Assembly (NCBI RefSeq): GCF_905475395.1
Contig: NC_058339.1
Coordinates: 72,630,520 to 72,694,519, forward strand
DNA: 64,000 nucleotides
Direction: 5' to 3'
DNA from: Chrysoperla carnea
Lineage: Eukaryota; Arthropoda; Insecta; Neuroptera; Chrysopidae
The first letter of the stretch is position 1. Every line of letters starts with the position of its first letter. Shown here one piece after another: positions 1-10,330 of the stretch. The notes beneath the pieces are model-generated. The model was not told the origin of the DNA. It searched no databases and saw nothing but the letters and a program-made list of their open reading frames with translations. A program made the position numbers and the translations under genes.

Positions 1-13
1 TTATTTTAAACTA

Positions 14-640
14 GTTTGATACCCGCCCGCTCCGCTGGGTAGCAAATCTAGTAAATTTTATGAAATTTGATAAATCCCCGATAACAGATTTCACAAGTTT
101 TCAACGGCTGAACTGATTTTCATGTAACTTACAGTTTTTTAACGTACACATCATGCCCTTTTATTTGCTATCAAACTTGGGTATGTTTGAAAATATTCGA
201 ACGTTCATCCCCACTTTCCCTTTCACCCCCCCCCATATCAACTTGTTTCGGAATTAAAGTTTTGTAATATAGACGTCATGCCCTTTTTTTTATATTCCAC
301 TTGGTTATATTTGAAATTATTCGATTGTTCATCCCCACTTTCACGCCCGACCTTTCCACCCACCGAAGGTTAAAAATAGATAAAAATAATCCTTGAAGCT
401 GGTTTTATAACGTGTTAAAATTTGAGCTTAATCGATGCAGAACTTTTTTAAGTTTTTAAAGCAACCTTACAACCCCTATTTCAACTCCTGACTGCCCTTT
501 TTCGCATTAAATAGTAGCCTATGTCCTTTCTCAGCCTCTAGACTATCTCTACCAAATTGTATTTTAATCGGTTCAGTAGTTTAGACATGATTTCGTAACA
601 TACTTACAGACAGACAGAGTTAGTTTTGCATTTATTCGTA
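14..640 (+). repeat. LINE-like 3' tail, family A copy 1
   Basis: This copy starts with the block ACCCGCCCGCTCCGCTGGG and continues with CATCCCCACTTTC-type pyrimidine-rich sequence, a GAGCTTAATCGATGCA block and a tail resembling 'ATCGGTTCAGTAGTTTAGACATGATTTCG' in form, ending in CAGACAGACAG. Related copies lie at 2,878-3,350 and 52,428-52,865. In this copy the CATGCCCTTTT...CATCCCCACTTTC segment occurs twice (about 145-220 and 275-345). The pattern resembles the 3' regions of insect non-LTR retrotransposons, but no ORF remains, so the class is an inference. Confidence 0.55.
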
Positions 641-659
641 CAGTGCGTGAGTTTTATTG

Positions 660-770
660 GAGGTGTTTCCATGGTAACGATACACTACTTTAATTATAGA
701 ATTGTATGGATGCATATATAATTGTATGGATTGCATTTATGACTTACATTGAAAATTTAATATTATTGTC
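660..770 (+). repeat. Dispersed repeat (GTTTCCATGGTAACGA type)
   Basis: This segment, running from GTTTCCATGGTAACGA to ACATTGAAAATTTAA, has a clear second copy at 4,215-4,315 with point differences and small indels. No coding potential or terminal structure was found. From about 770 to 1,540 I see only AT-rich sequence. Confidence 0.5.
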
Positions 771-1544
771 TCACAAATTTAAATAAATTTAATTTCTTAT
801 TTCCACAATTTTTAATGCATTAATTAAGTTCAATTAATTAGTGTTTTTCAATAATTTTGACATTTTCTATAATATTAACATGTAAAGAACTGCAAATTAG
901 TTAGCCTCCTTTATCGTCAAAATTTTTCACTGGAAGCGCTGGCATCGATTTTATTGTCCCTACCATGACTACGCACACAACGAATAATATAAGTTAGGAA
1001 GTAAGGGTTAGTCAAAATTTGTGTTTAGATTTACGTCGACTTAAGCTAGTCTTACAACATAACAGTCAGAATAAAAGTGTTATTCAGAGATTCACGCTTT
1101 TTAAGTCTTGGGTCCAGTAAATTATAACGTTTTAAATTTATACATTCGAAACAAGATAAAAATACACCTTTACGTTTTAAATTACTCCCGGAATTAGTTC
1201 AATAGTCAACAAGTGATTACAATGAATGCACTTAAGTGCAACTTCTTGAATTTACTTAAAATCCTTGAAATTTACATTTTTTAAATTTCATACAATTTAT
1301 TAAAAAATGTTGGAAATTTTATAAATAAAGTTTCTTTAAAAAAAAAACTTTTGCGATTGTTTTTATTTCAAGGTAAGTCATATCAAATCTGGTGTGACCA
1401 AGTAAATTCTTGTACATTAAATAAAATTGTTGCTCAGAAAAATTGTAACTAACGTTTTTCGAAAAAATGTTAGTTTTTTTTATGAGGATTAACTTTTTAA
1501 TTTAAAGTGTTATTCGATCTTTTACCTTTTACGATCTAAATTAG

Positions 1545-1772
1545 GAGTATTAAAGCAACCCGGAGAACTAGATCCAACTTGTTGTCAGAACATGGTGCCC
1601 CCCCCATCAAATTCTGCTACTTTTGTTATTTTTAAGTTATTTTTTTATTGGTTAACTACAAAATGAGCTATTGGCCATAATAGGTTAAAATGGTCCACCC
1701 TGTATACCAGGAATCGAGCTCGGGTCTTTTGGATTCATGCCAAGAACCGTTACCAACTGGGCCATATATGCA
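1545..1772 (-). mobile_element. tRNA-derived SINE
   Basis: On the minus strand the element begins with a tRNA-like head (1,772 down to about 1,702). The head carries a near-perfect RNA polymerase III box A (TGGCCCAGTTGG), an imperfect anticodon-like stem, and a box B-like GCTCGATTCC. A body follows, starting ACAGGGTGGACCATTTTAA and containing CATTTTGTAGTTAACCAATA and TGTTCTGACA. Head-less copies of the same body occur at 43,878-44,025 (+) and 54,998-55,080. A head with pol III boxes fused to a dispersed body is the hallmark of a tRNA-derived SINE. The tRNA arms are too imperfect for a working tRNA gene. Confidence 0.65.
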
Positions 1773-1889
1773 TTAGGAGATATCGTCACACCAATTTTAC
1801 GATTTTTAAGTTTTCGCCTCCTCTTGTCACAGATGGACATATTATTAAAGCCCCCTCCTTGTTGTGACGTCACATATTTTATAATTTAA

Positions 1890-2345
1890 TAAAAACAAGT
1901 GAAAACAAACAATTGACTGAGTTAATTGTTGAAATACCATGTATAGACTGTGTTGATTATTCTTTCACATTACACATATACCTATACATGGCATACATAC
2001 ATGACTGATAATCCCATATTAATACATACTATAAAATTTGCATATAATGTGTGCCCTTGTGAGTAAGCAGTGATGCTTACAAAAAAATGTTTTAAACAGA
2101 AGTTGTTTATTTTTTTATAAGGAACATTTTTTACATTTAAACTTTTGTTCTATCTCTAACGGTTTACAAGACCCAATTGACCTATGATGATCTTTTTTCA
2201 TTTTTTATCGTATTCACAGACGGGCGGACGGAATTAGATGATTCTATGAATGATGATTCTATCAATATTTTTAAGCGTTACAAACTTGGGACTAAACTTA
2301 ATATACTATGTATATTTCATATATACATGGTATAATAATTAAAAT
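1890..2345 (+). repeat. Family D interspersed repeat, copy 1
   Basis: It opens with AAACAAGTGAAAACAAACAA, then a near-palindrome CAATTGACTGAGTTAATTG and ATACCATGTATAG. It closes with TTACAAACTTGGGACTAAAC and TATATACATGGTATA. ATACCATGTATA near the left end and TATACATGGTAT at the right end are inverted repeats. This copy lacks part of the middle present in the copies at 7,706, 12,530 and 38,000. Class unknown. Confidence 0.7.
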
Positions 2346-2877
2346 AAAACAGCAGTTAAAATTTTTTCCCCGTGTTTGTGACCTTTGACCTGATGAAGAC
2401 TTTTTAGATTTCATTTATGATGGTGTTTTGAACAATCCTACCAAATTTTAGCCAGGTGCGAATTTTCGTACCTTCACTCATATTTTTTCATTTAATTTGA
2501 CCGGATAAATAAATCTTTAATAAAATCAACATCAGTCAAATAATTTCAATACTAGACAAAACAAAAGATTAATTAAGTTAGCGATAAACGATTGATTACG
2601 TTAATAAAATATTCAAAACTGAATCATGTTGAGTATACGTTTAAATACTCAACATTATGTATTTTACAGACTGTGCTAGGTATTAATATTAATAATTTAA
2701 CGTAATATTTTTCCCGTGATCCAATAAAGCTGAAACTTTGCAGGCAGACTCGTAGCGACAGTAAAAATTATCTAACAGATTTCCGTTAAAAAAAATGTAT
2801 AGTACTGCAAAATTGAGGAAGGGAGTATCATAAAAACTTGATTTTTATGGGTTAGTTTTTGTTTTGTTTTTAGTCTT

Positions 2878-3350
2878 TACTAGCTGTGAACTACCCGCTT
2901 TGCTGGGCAACATCCCCACTTGCACCCCTCCCACCACATTTCCTTGCGTGGTATAACAGTTTTGTAATGTACACGTCATGCTCTTTTATTTGATACCCCA
3001 CTTAGGTATATTTGTAAATATTCGATAATTCCTTCCCACTTTCTCCCTACACCTTTCTACCCTCCGAAGGTTAAAATTAGATAAAAACAATAGATCTTTG
3101 AACCTGGTTGTATATCGTGTCAATATTTGAGCTTAATCGATGCACAACTTTTTTAGTTTTTGAAGCATATCCCTTTCAACCCCTTACTCTACTATAATAT
3201 GGATGTATTATACATAAAAACCTTCCTCTTGAATCACTCTATCTATTATACATTAAACCACATCAAAATCCGTTGCGTAGTTTCAAAGATTTAAGCGTAC
3301 AAAGGGACATAGGGACAGAAAAAGCGACTTTGTTTTATACTATGTAGTGA
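2878..3350 (+). repeat. LINE-like 3' tail, family A copy 2
   Basis: It begins ACTAGCTGTGAACTACCCGC and ends AAAGCGACTTTGTTTTATAC TATGTAGTGA-like sequence. The inner blocks (CATCCCCACTTGC, GAGCTTAATCGATGCACAAC, AAATCCGTTGCGTAGTTT) match family A copies 1 and 3. The end resembles 3' termini of non-LTR elements common in insect genomes. No coding sequence remains. Confidence 0.6.
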
Positions 3351-4214
3351 TATCAAATTTCATCCAACCTTTTGTAGGTACGAAGATTTCTGATTAAAAA
3401 TAATTATAAATTTTTAACCTATTCGCCAAAGCAACAAATTAAAATTTTTTCTATTCACTTTTGCTTAGTTCGAAAAAAATTAAAAATTCAAGTAAGCAAC
3501 GCCAATATCCCCCAATGTAAACAACCGTTATGTAAAAATCCTAAGCTATATTTAGTATTATAATTAGTAGAAAATTTGTAACATAAAATTTCCTTATAAA
3601 TTAATGAATTTTTAATTAAAAAATTTTCCTGTTCTTACAAAATGTTGTATAATTAGCAGAAAATTGAAAATAATTTTTAGTAAACAAAAACTTGTTCGAA
3701 ACTAAACTTTTAAAGGTAATTTTGTTAATATCGTTTCGCTGACAGTCATTTATTTGAAATCGAGACAATTTTGAATTTAATTAATTATGTGTCTAATTTG
3801 AATTTGTGCCACAAAATTTTGATTTTGAATATTTTAAAAGAATATTTTTAAGTTCCGCAAAATTATGATTGTGGTAAAAATTTATGAATATTAAAATAGA
3901 ACAATAAAAAATAATTGATTATGCGTGTAATAACACTAAATTTATAATTGATATTATTGATTAATCAAAAGCAAAATTTCATAATCAGAAATATTATATT
4001 AACAAATAAATTTATTAATTATTATACAACATGTTTTTAAAATTATTGTTAAATATATACATTGTATGAAATCAGAAAATTCGGGAATTTTTGGGATAAT
4101 CTGATTGGTCTTTTATTATCATATAAATCCGGGAAATCTAAGAAATACCAAAAAAAGAATGGATTTTTTAATATTTTGGGATTAAATAACTTTGAAAATG
4201 ATTTTTATTTTCAT
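3351..4214. other. AT-rich spacer, nothing recognised
   Basis: Low-complexity AT-rich sequence with many A/T runs. No coherent ORF, RNA gene, or repeat structure was seen. Confidence 0.6.
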
Positions 4215-4315
4215 ATTGTTACCATAGTAACGACACACTACTTTATTAATATAATTGTATGGGTGGACATATAAGTCTATGGATTATATTATGGTTTACA
4301 TTGAAAATTTAAATT
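4215..4315 (+). repeat. Dispersed repeat, second copy
   Basis: Diverged copy of the segment at 660-770: the shared blocks are GTTACCATAGTAACGACACA, CACTACTTTA, ATAATTGTATGG and TTTACATTGAAAATTTAA. The overlapping 70-codon ORF at 4,062-4,274 has no protein-like composition. Confidence 0.5.
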
Positions 4316-4576
4316 TAAATCTTTGACATAAAAGGGTTTGAAGATAAAACACAGGCAAGTCCAACGACATCAAAATCATCAAATTTGAATGAATAAAACG
4401 CAAAATATAGGCCAAAACATAAAAAAGTCATTTTCCAAGATAGCGGCAAAAGGGTTAATTTCCCGAATACCCGAAATCAGATTTAAGATCTTCAAACAAC
4501 CCCCTATCGAATGAGTAAATAAAAAAAATCTGGTGTCAAAACTTTTGGGTCAACCCGTAAGTGCACTGGAGTATAA

Positions 4577-5178
4577 GGGGGCGTCCATAAATTACGTGAG
4601 GTGTTTTTTTAAATTTTCTGTCCCTCCCTCTCCCCTTGGTGAGATGTCGTGAGGTTTTAGTCAACCCCCTCCTCCGTCCCCCAATCTCACGTGAGATTTT
4701 TTAGAATGTGGGTTTATTACGTAAACGCGTTAGATTGTTTATTGTAAAAAGAAAAAAACAATTTGGTTTGTGCTTTTATTTACGACTAGTTAAGACTACC
4801 AATCAATATTGCTGAGAGTTATAAATGTAATAAAAAGTTAAGAATAGAATACTTAAATTATGTCTACTGTGATTAAAAAAAAAGAATTACTCTAATTCAG
4901 TCCATGGAGAATTATGCGCGGTCTCAAGAGAGACTATTGGAACCAACATGTCCATATGATTTTCAGTAAAATCATCCGCGATATATATAATTATTGAATA
5001 ATCGTAATCATATTACGTTAACGCTTAAGATTAAATTTTAAACATGTACATACAATTTGGATTAAATTCAACAAAATAGTATAATATTTTTTTGTTTCAA
5101 TCAGAAAAAAAAATTGCGTGATATTTGTCGAGACCCCCCCCCCCCCTTAATCATCTCACGTAATTTATGGACGCCCCC
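4577..5178. mobile_element. Non-autonomous DNA transposon (MITE), PIF/Harbinger-like
   Basis: A perfect terminal inverted repeat of about 24 bp bounds the element. The left arm starts GGGGGCGTCCATAAATTACG at 4,577 and the right arm is its reverse complement ending at 5,178. The flanking trinucleotide TAA is present on both sides (4,574-4,576 and 5,179-5,181), as expected for the 3-bp TWA target duplication of PIF/Harbinger elements. Length is about 602 bp. Internal sequence has C-rich runs near both ends and no transposase ORF. Superfamily assignment rests on the target duplication and is an inference. Confidence 0.75.
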
Positions 5179-5185
5179 TAATCTA

Positions 5186-7700
5186 ATATTTTCAAAAACA
5201 ATCTGTAGGATTTATCTTCCAATTAGTTGACCTCAATTTCAATATACTCGAACAATGTTAAGCATTTTATTTGAAAAGAAAAAAAAAAAAATAATAATAA
5301 AATGAATGTAAATGAACAGTACACACACTTTACTATGACGTAATTTCTACAAAAAAATTATAGAAATTATGGTCACGTTTAGCCAATAAAATTTAAAAAA
5401 GAGTCTTATCTTTTGGAATTCAATAATTGCTCATTATGGTTTTATCTTTATGGGGCAAAATTGTTTCCATGACGACAAAATGTGATATCTTTAGAATAAA
5501 TTAAACGCTTAAAATATTATGAGTCATACTATACGTTCCATTTCCGTTCCGTATACATCAAATGATGCATTAAAATCAATGTTCTGGTGGGCAGTATGTT
5601 AAATTTATTTTACCTATTAAATAAACTAAATTATTCACAAATTAATTTATTGGTTTTCTTTATTGATATGGATTTCTTATTATTTCTAATTAACGCCACC
5701 ATTTATTGATATAGCTGTCTGTAATTAACGCTTAATTTAATTAAAAATTAATTTCTATAGAAAAAAATTGCATTCATAAAAAGGCACCTTTGCCGCCTGA
5801 ATGTTTGATAAAAGAAGTAGTAGATAACTCCAAAAAAATACTTCTAGAATGATAAAGAATATTTAGTAGAAAAGTTTCATCAAAATCCTTTAAATCAATT
5901 TGAAGTTAAACTAGTTCGAATATACAACCAAATATTACAAATAATGTAAAACAAGATATATTTTTTTAAATTTTGTACAACATAAGCAAATAATTCGAAA
6001 AATAATCGAAAAAATTATTTAAATAAAAGTTGAACTAATAAAATAGTATGGTCACATTGAATACAACAAAATTGACCTTTAGGGTCATTGAAAAGTGAAC
6101 TTGAATGCATATACGATAAGTGATGGCAAAAACCTAATATACTTGAAAATTTATTCAATTACAAAATTGATCTTCATACAAAAAGCTAACATATTTTGAA
6201 AACCGTTGTTAAGTAGTATTTTGCATTAAATTTCTACAGAATCTTCACGGTTTTCGAAACTTTTTTTTATATAAAACAAAATTTATAATTTAAATTGTTT
6301 TAGGACATCGATTATTGCAGGGATCTGTATTACCATAAAAGGCCTTTGTCTTTAATTTCAAAAATTGGTTTATACGTCACCTTAATATCTGATTTACACC
6401 AAACAAATTATTATTTAAAAAAAAAAAACGCTATTTGCATTTTGCAATTTGAAAACCAATTCAAATTTACTTCGAAAACGATCTGCACTGTCATGGCGTC
6501 CTGAATGACATCACGACTTGCCAAACAATCATTTTTGTGTATGAAAGTTGTAAGAAAACAAACATTTTTGTGTGTGACAATAATCAAGTAAGCTGCTTCG
6601 TTCTATTAAAATGTACTGTTTGGCATGGCGTGCGTAACACTTTCTGATAGGTGTTTGCTGTCACGTGACCGAATGTCTAATTTTATTGAATTGAATTTCT
6701 AAAAATAATAATAATCTTTATTTTTTATAAAAAATAATTTTGTATTTTGTTATAGAGTTTCTAATGATTAATCATTAGAAACTCTTATCCATCCGATTTA
6801 TATTTAGTGGATAAAAGCCTATTAAGTTAAAATAACCTACGCATTCTTGCGAGCGAAGCGAATTAATATAAACACACCTCTTTGTGAAGCTCATCTGTAA
6901 AAATATACTTATGCTTTTGAAACACAAAAAAAAATTTAAAAATTAAATTTCTCTAAAGCAATCCCCTTGACAATAGAATAAAACCCAAAACTACCCTTGT
7001 TGTTTCTATACATGCTACAAAAATGTAATTTTTTGCATAGGCTGAATATGTTATTTTCCTCGGGTGTGGATTCAAGGCCGCCCGGGAGTCAATATTAAAT
7101 AAACACAAACGTATCAAGTAAATCTTTCAAGTTATATTTTAAAAGCTTTTTTTGTTACTTAAAGGTGATTAAAAAATTTAAAACGCAAAATATTTGAAAT
7201 TTGTATGTAAAATGTTTATATATATTTATTAGCTCCGTAAATATAAACAAATTTTTATTTTTGTTATATTAGTAAATTTGATTATAAAAATTTTAAATGA
7301 TTTAACAAAAAGTTTATGTTATTATTACATTATATACGCTAATTATATTTAGTTAACTCAAACTATATATATTTAAAACAAAAAAACAATTTTAATTAGC
7401 TATCAATTTCCAGTACATTAATTACTTGTATATTAAATGCATAATATATAAGTAATTAACATTTTCGTAATATGCACATTTTTGTGATAGGTAATATAAT
7501 ATAATTTAATTACATAATTGGTTTCCACAAATTGTATTGTTATTAATTATGTTAAAAAGAAATGAATAATTTCGTTTTTATTTTCAAGTTTTTTTCCTCT
7601 TGGCGCGAAATTTTTTTTCTTTATTTAACAAATTACCGTTAAAACAGCATTTCGGGATGTAGTTTTCGAGAATCTATAAGAAAAACTCAAATGTAAATTT
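5186..7700. other. AT-rich spacer
   Basis: No gene seen. It contains a perfect 32-bp palindrome at 6,754-6,785 (listed separately) and two short GC-richer blocks near 6,480-6,660 and 7,070-7,085 that I cannot assign. The ORFs on either strand are short and A/T-driven. Confidence 0.55.
6754..6785. repeat. Perfect 32-bp palindrome
   Basis: The sequence reads AGAGTTTCTAATGAT, TA, then the exact reverse complement of the first 15 bases. It is self-complementary with no loop. It does not extend beyond these bases. No known element was recognised around it. Confidence 0.8.
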
Positions 7701-7705
7701 TAAAT

Positions 7706-8276
7706 AAAAACAAGTGAATCAAACAATTGACTGAGTTACTTGTTGAAATACCATGCAAAGACAGTGTTGATTTCTCTATCATATTACACATACATACATG
7801 TCACATATACATAACTGATATCCCCATATAATACATACTATACAATTTACGCATAATTTGCGCCCTCACGGGTAAACAGTGATGTTTACGAAAAAATGTT
7901 TCAAACAAAAGTTGTTTATTTTTTTATAAAGAACATTTTTTACATTTAAACTTTTGTTATATCTCTAACGGTTTACAAGATGGGTCCTACGGACCCAAGA
8001 CCCAATTGACCCATATTGCTCATTTACGAACTTGACCTCAGTTTTTAGGTCCTGAGTACGCTATAAAAATTTCATCTTGATATCTGTTTTCGTTTTTGAG
8101 CTATCGTGTCCACAGACGGACGGACAATCGGAAATGGACTAATTAGGTGATTTTATGAACACCTATTCCATAATTTTGTGCGTAGCATCAATATTTTTAA
8201 GCGTTACAAACTTGGGACTAAACTTAGTATACCTTGCATATTACATATATAAGCATGGTATAAAAACGTATGAAAG
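7706..8276 (+). repeat. Family D interspersed repeat, copy 2
   Basis: Near-complete copy. It begins AAAACAAGTGAATCAAACAA and CAATTGACTGAGTTACTTG, continues through ATGTTTACGAAAAAATGTTT, CTCTAACGGTTTACAAGATG and a GACCCAATTGACC block, and ends CTTAGTATACCTTGC and ATAAGCATGGTATA. It includes the short ORF starting ATGAACACCTATTCC at 8,155, whose frame is seen in other copies. The conservation is as strong outside as inside the ORF, which argues against it being a gene. Confidence 0.75.
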
Positions 8277-9151
8277 ATCACATCAAAGATGTTTTATCGT
8301 GGCGAAAATAACTTCTTTTGACCCAGTACCCGAAATAAAATCACGTATTAGAATCATTTCTTTTTGTTTTAGCGATTTTCCAAAACCTAAAAATAAACTT
8401 TTTTTGTCATATGTGGTCTAAATGAACTTATTTAATTGAAGTATAATTGTTATGTCAGCTTCACAAGTCAGTATCAAGAATATCATTTCGAGAAAACAGC
8501 ATTTAAAGTTTGAGAGGCATTTAAGTAAATATTTTTGTTTTGGGTGAATCATCTCAGTATACGAAAACGTTGGAAACTCCCCAATTGGAATAGTTTGTTG
8601 ACCGCAATCAATTTTTGTATAACATCACCTTTCATTTAATCTAATCAAAACTTTGTACACATAATTTCTGTTACTTAAACTGAGCATTTTGATATGCAGG
8701 AAGTGTATTGATGAAAACACGTGTAAGAGATTACTTAATATGCAAGCTCTGAACATCCTGTTTATAATCTTCCCATTTATGAATTGAAAAATTTAACTCA
8801 ATATATTGCAAACTAAGATTATTATTAATTCTGGCCATTAAAAACCACGGTACACGAAGTGAAACAAAAACATTTACAAAACTATATTTTGCAAAATGCA
8901 GAAAGATTTAATAAAATTTTCAGTTAAATTGGCAGAAAGTCATTTCCTCTTAAGCATTTTGCAGCATCTTTTAAATACCAAAGTTCAACTTTTAAGCAAG
9001 TTTTAGTCATATTTCCCCCGAAAACCGAAGGAAAGTCTTTTGGGAGAAAACTACCCACCCTTTTCTATTTCATGAGAGTAAAACTGAGTAATTGTTTAAA
9101 TTAACCCTCCAATCAGTCTCCCCTCTTTTATTTAGAAACTTCATTTATTAA
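8277..9151. other. Spacer, nothing recognised
   Basis: AT-rich sequence with no gene, RNA or repeat boundary that I can support. Confidence 0.5.
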
Positions 9152-9500
9152 CCCCCGAACCAAAAAAAGGAGTGTTATAAGTTTGACCGCTATGTGTGTC
9201 TGTCTGTCTGTATGTGGCATCGTAGCGCCTAAACGAATGAACCGATTTGGATTTTTTTTTGTTTCGTTTGAAAGGTTAGGTAATGGGGAGTGTTCTTAGC
9301 TATGTTCCAAGTGCGAGTATAAGATACCGTACCCGGAACACTTAAAAAATAGGCGATGATCTTCAAAATCGGTTCAGTTTGGAGAAGGCTCTAAGGAAAA
9401 AGATAATTTAATGGAGAATGTTCTTAGATATGTTTCAAGTGCGAATTTAGGATTCCGTACCCGAAAAATTTCTCAGGGATTTTTAAAATTTTGTAAATTT
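9152..9500 (+). repeat. RTE-like LINE 3' tail
   Basis: Begins TTAACCCCCGAACCAAAAAA and GTGTTATAAGTTTGACCGCT, followed by TCTG repeats, GCATCGTAGCGCCTAAACGA and AACCGATTTGGA. The unit TGTTCTTAGCTATGTTCCAAG occurs in two versions (about 9,290 and 9,418). This form is typical of 3' ends of RTE-type retrotransposons in insects. A shorter relative lies at 15,079. No ORF remains. Confidence 0.6.
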
Positions 9501-9659
9501 CACTTGTTTGCGATTTTAAAGATCTTGCGAATCTTTACTACCTTTCTAAATTAAATTAGAGATTATGTGCTTCCTGAGAGTATTATTATCTATAAATTAG
9601 TATAAATCCTACTTGCTGTTATTATTTTTATGCAGAAATATTTTGTTTTCACTGTTTTT

Positions 9660-10330
9660 CTACTCTCTATGTCAGGCTTGGTTAGAGTGGACGTCCTGGG
9701 GTGAGACACACTTAGACAATGGGGTCCGTTGTGATGCCGAAAAGAGTGTTGGCCCATTCTTGGCCATTAATCCAGGAACCCTTTGCTGCTGTTTAAGAAG
9801 CAAGAGTGCTTTGACGTAAACGGACTTCAGATCGAAGAGGTCGTCAGTAAAGGCTGGCTCCAATGACTTCATCTCTTCATGGCAAGAATTGGACAGTGAC
9901 CTAGAAGATGAGACATCGAACGATCGTTTTCTCCTTCTCACTGTGACAGCTCTTCCAATAATCGTGATACACTGGTAGGCCCGGTCGTTCAGCAGGCCTG
10001 CCGTCTCACCGTTGTTCCTTTAAAGAAGAAATGATTTTGTCTATAAAAGTTCTTTGAAGCGATATATGATCTTCGATTGTACTCAGACCATATCTGTCTT
10101 GTAGTACCACAAGTACGTTCCTCTTTCCATCTAAGATTGATCTGTCTTAAGATATCCTCATTCTGGAGCAGCTTTCATTTCACAAACGAAACTTCCGGAG
10201 GCCTATTGATGCTTATGTCTCACAGCCTTGTGCCATTTGTACCAAGCTCGCCGGGTTGACAATTCTCTGGAATGTCTCCGTGTCCTAATACCCATTATGA
10301 TATGTAAATTTTCCACAGTATTAAAACTTT
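9660..10330 (-). pseudogene. Decayed Jockey-like LINE, RNase H domain end
   Basis: Translating the minus strand in shifting frames gives recognisable parts of the C-terminal RNase H region of Jockey/R1-type non-LTR retrotransposons. First comes GHGDIPENCQPGELGTNGT, matching the family pattern PGHxxIxGNxxADxLA. Further on is LRWKEERTCGTTRQIW. Then YHDYWKSCHSEKEKT, matching the Cys/His and acidic tail motif that normally precedes a 'HLLCxCPAL' segment. Stops and frameshifts separate these pieces, so the copy is dead. The base composition is clearly less AT-rich than the surroundings. The open 89-codon frame at 9,672-9,941 and the + frame at 9,613-9,819 are accidental frames over this remnant, not genes. 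Confidence 0.7.

Noticed and set aside
1702-1772. Possible tRNA gene on the minus strand
   Set aside because: The arms do not pair well (mismatched acceptor and T stems), and the sequence continues into a dispersed body, so it is the head of a SINE.
8155-8421. 88-codon ORF starting MNTYSIILC, with relatives at 12,917 and 63,386
   Set aside because: It lies inside the family D repeat. Copies vary by indels and premature ends, and the non-coding parts are equally conserved.
9613-9941. Two overlapping ORFs (+ 68 codons, - 89 codons) that look coding by composition
   Set aside because: The region reads as a frameshifted LINE RNase H domain in other frames, so these are accidental frames.
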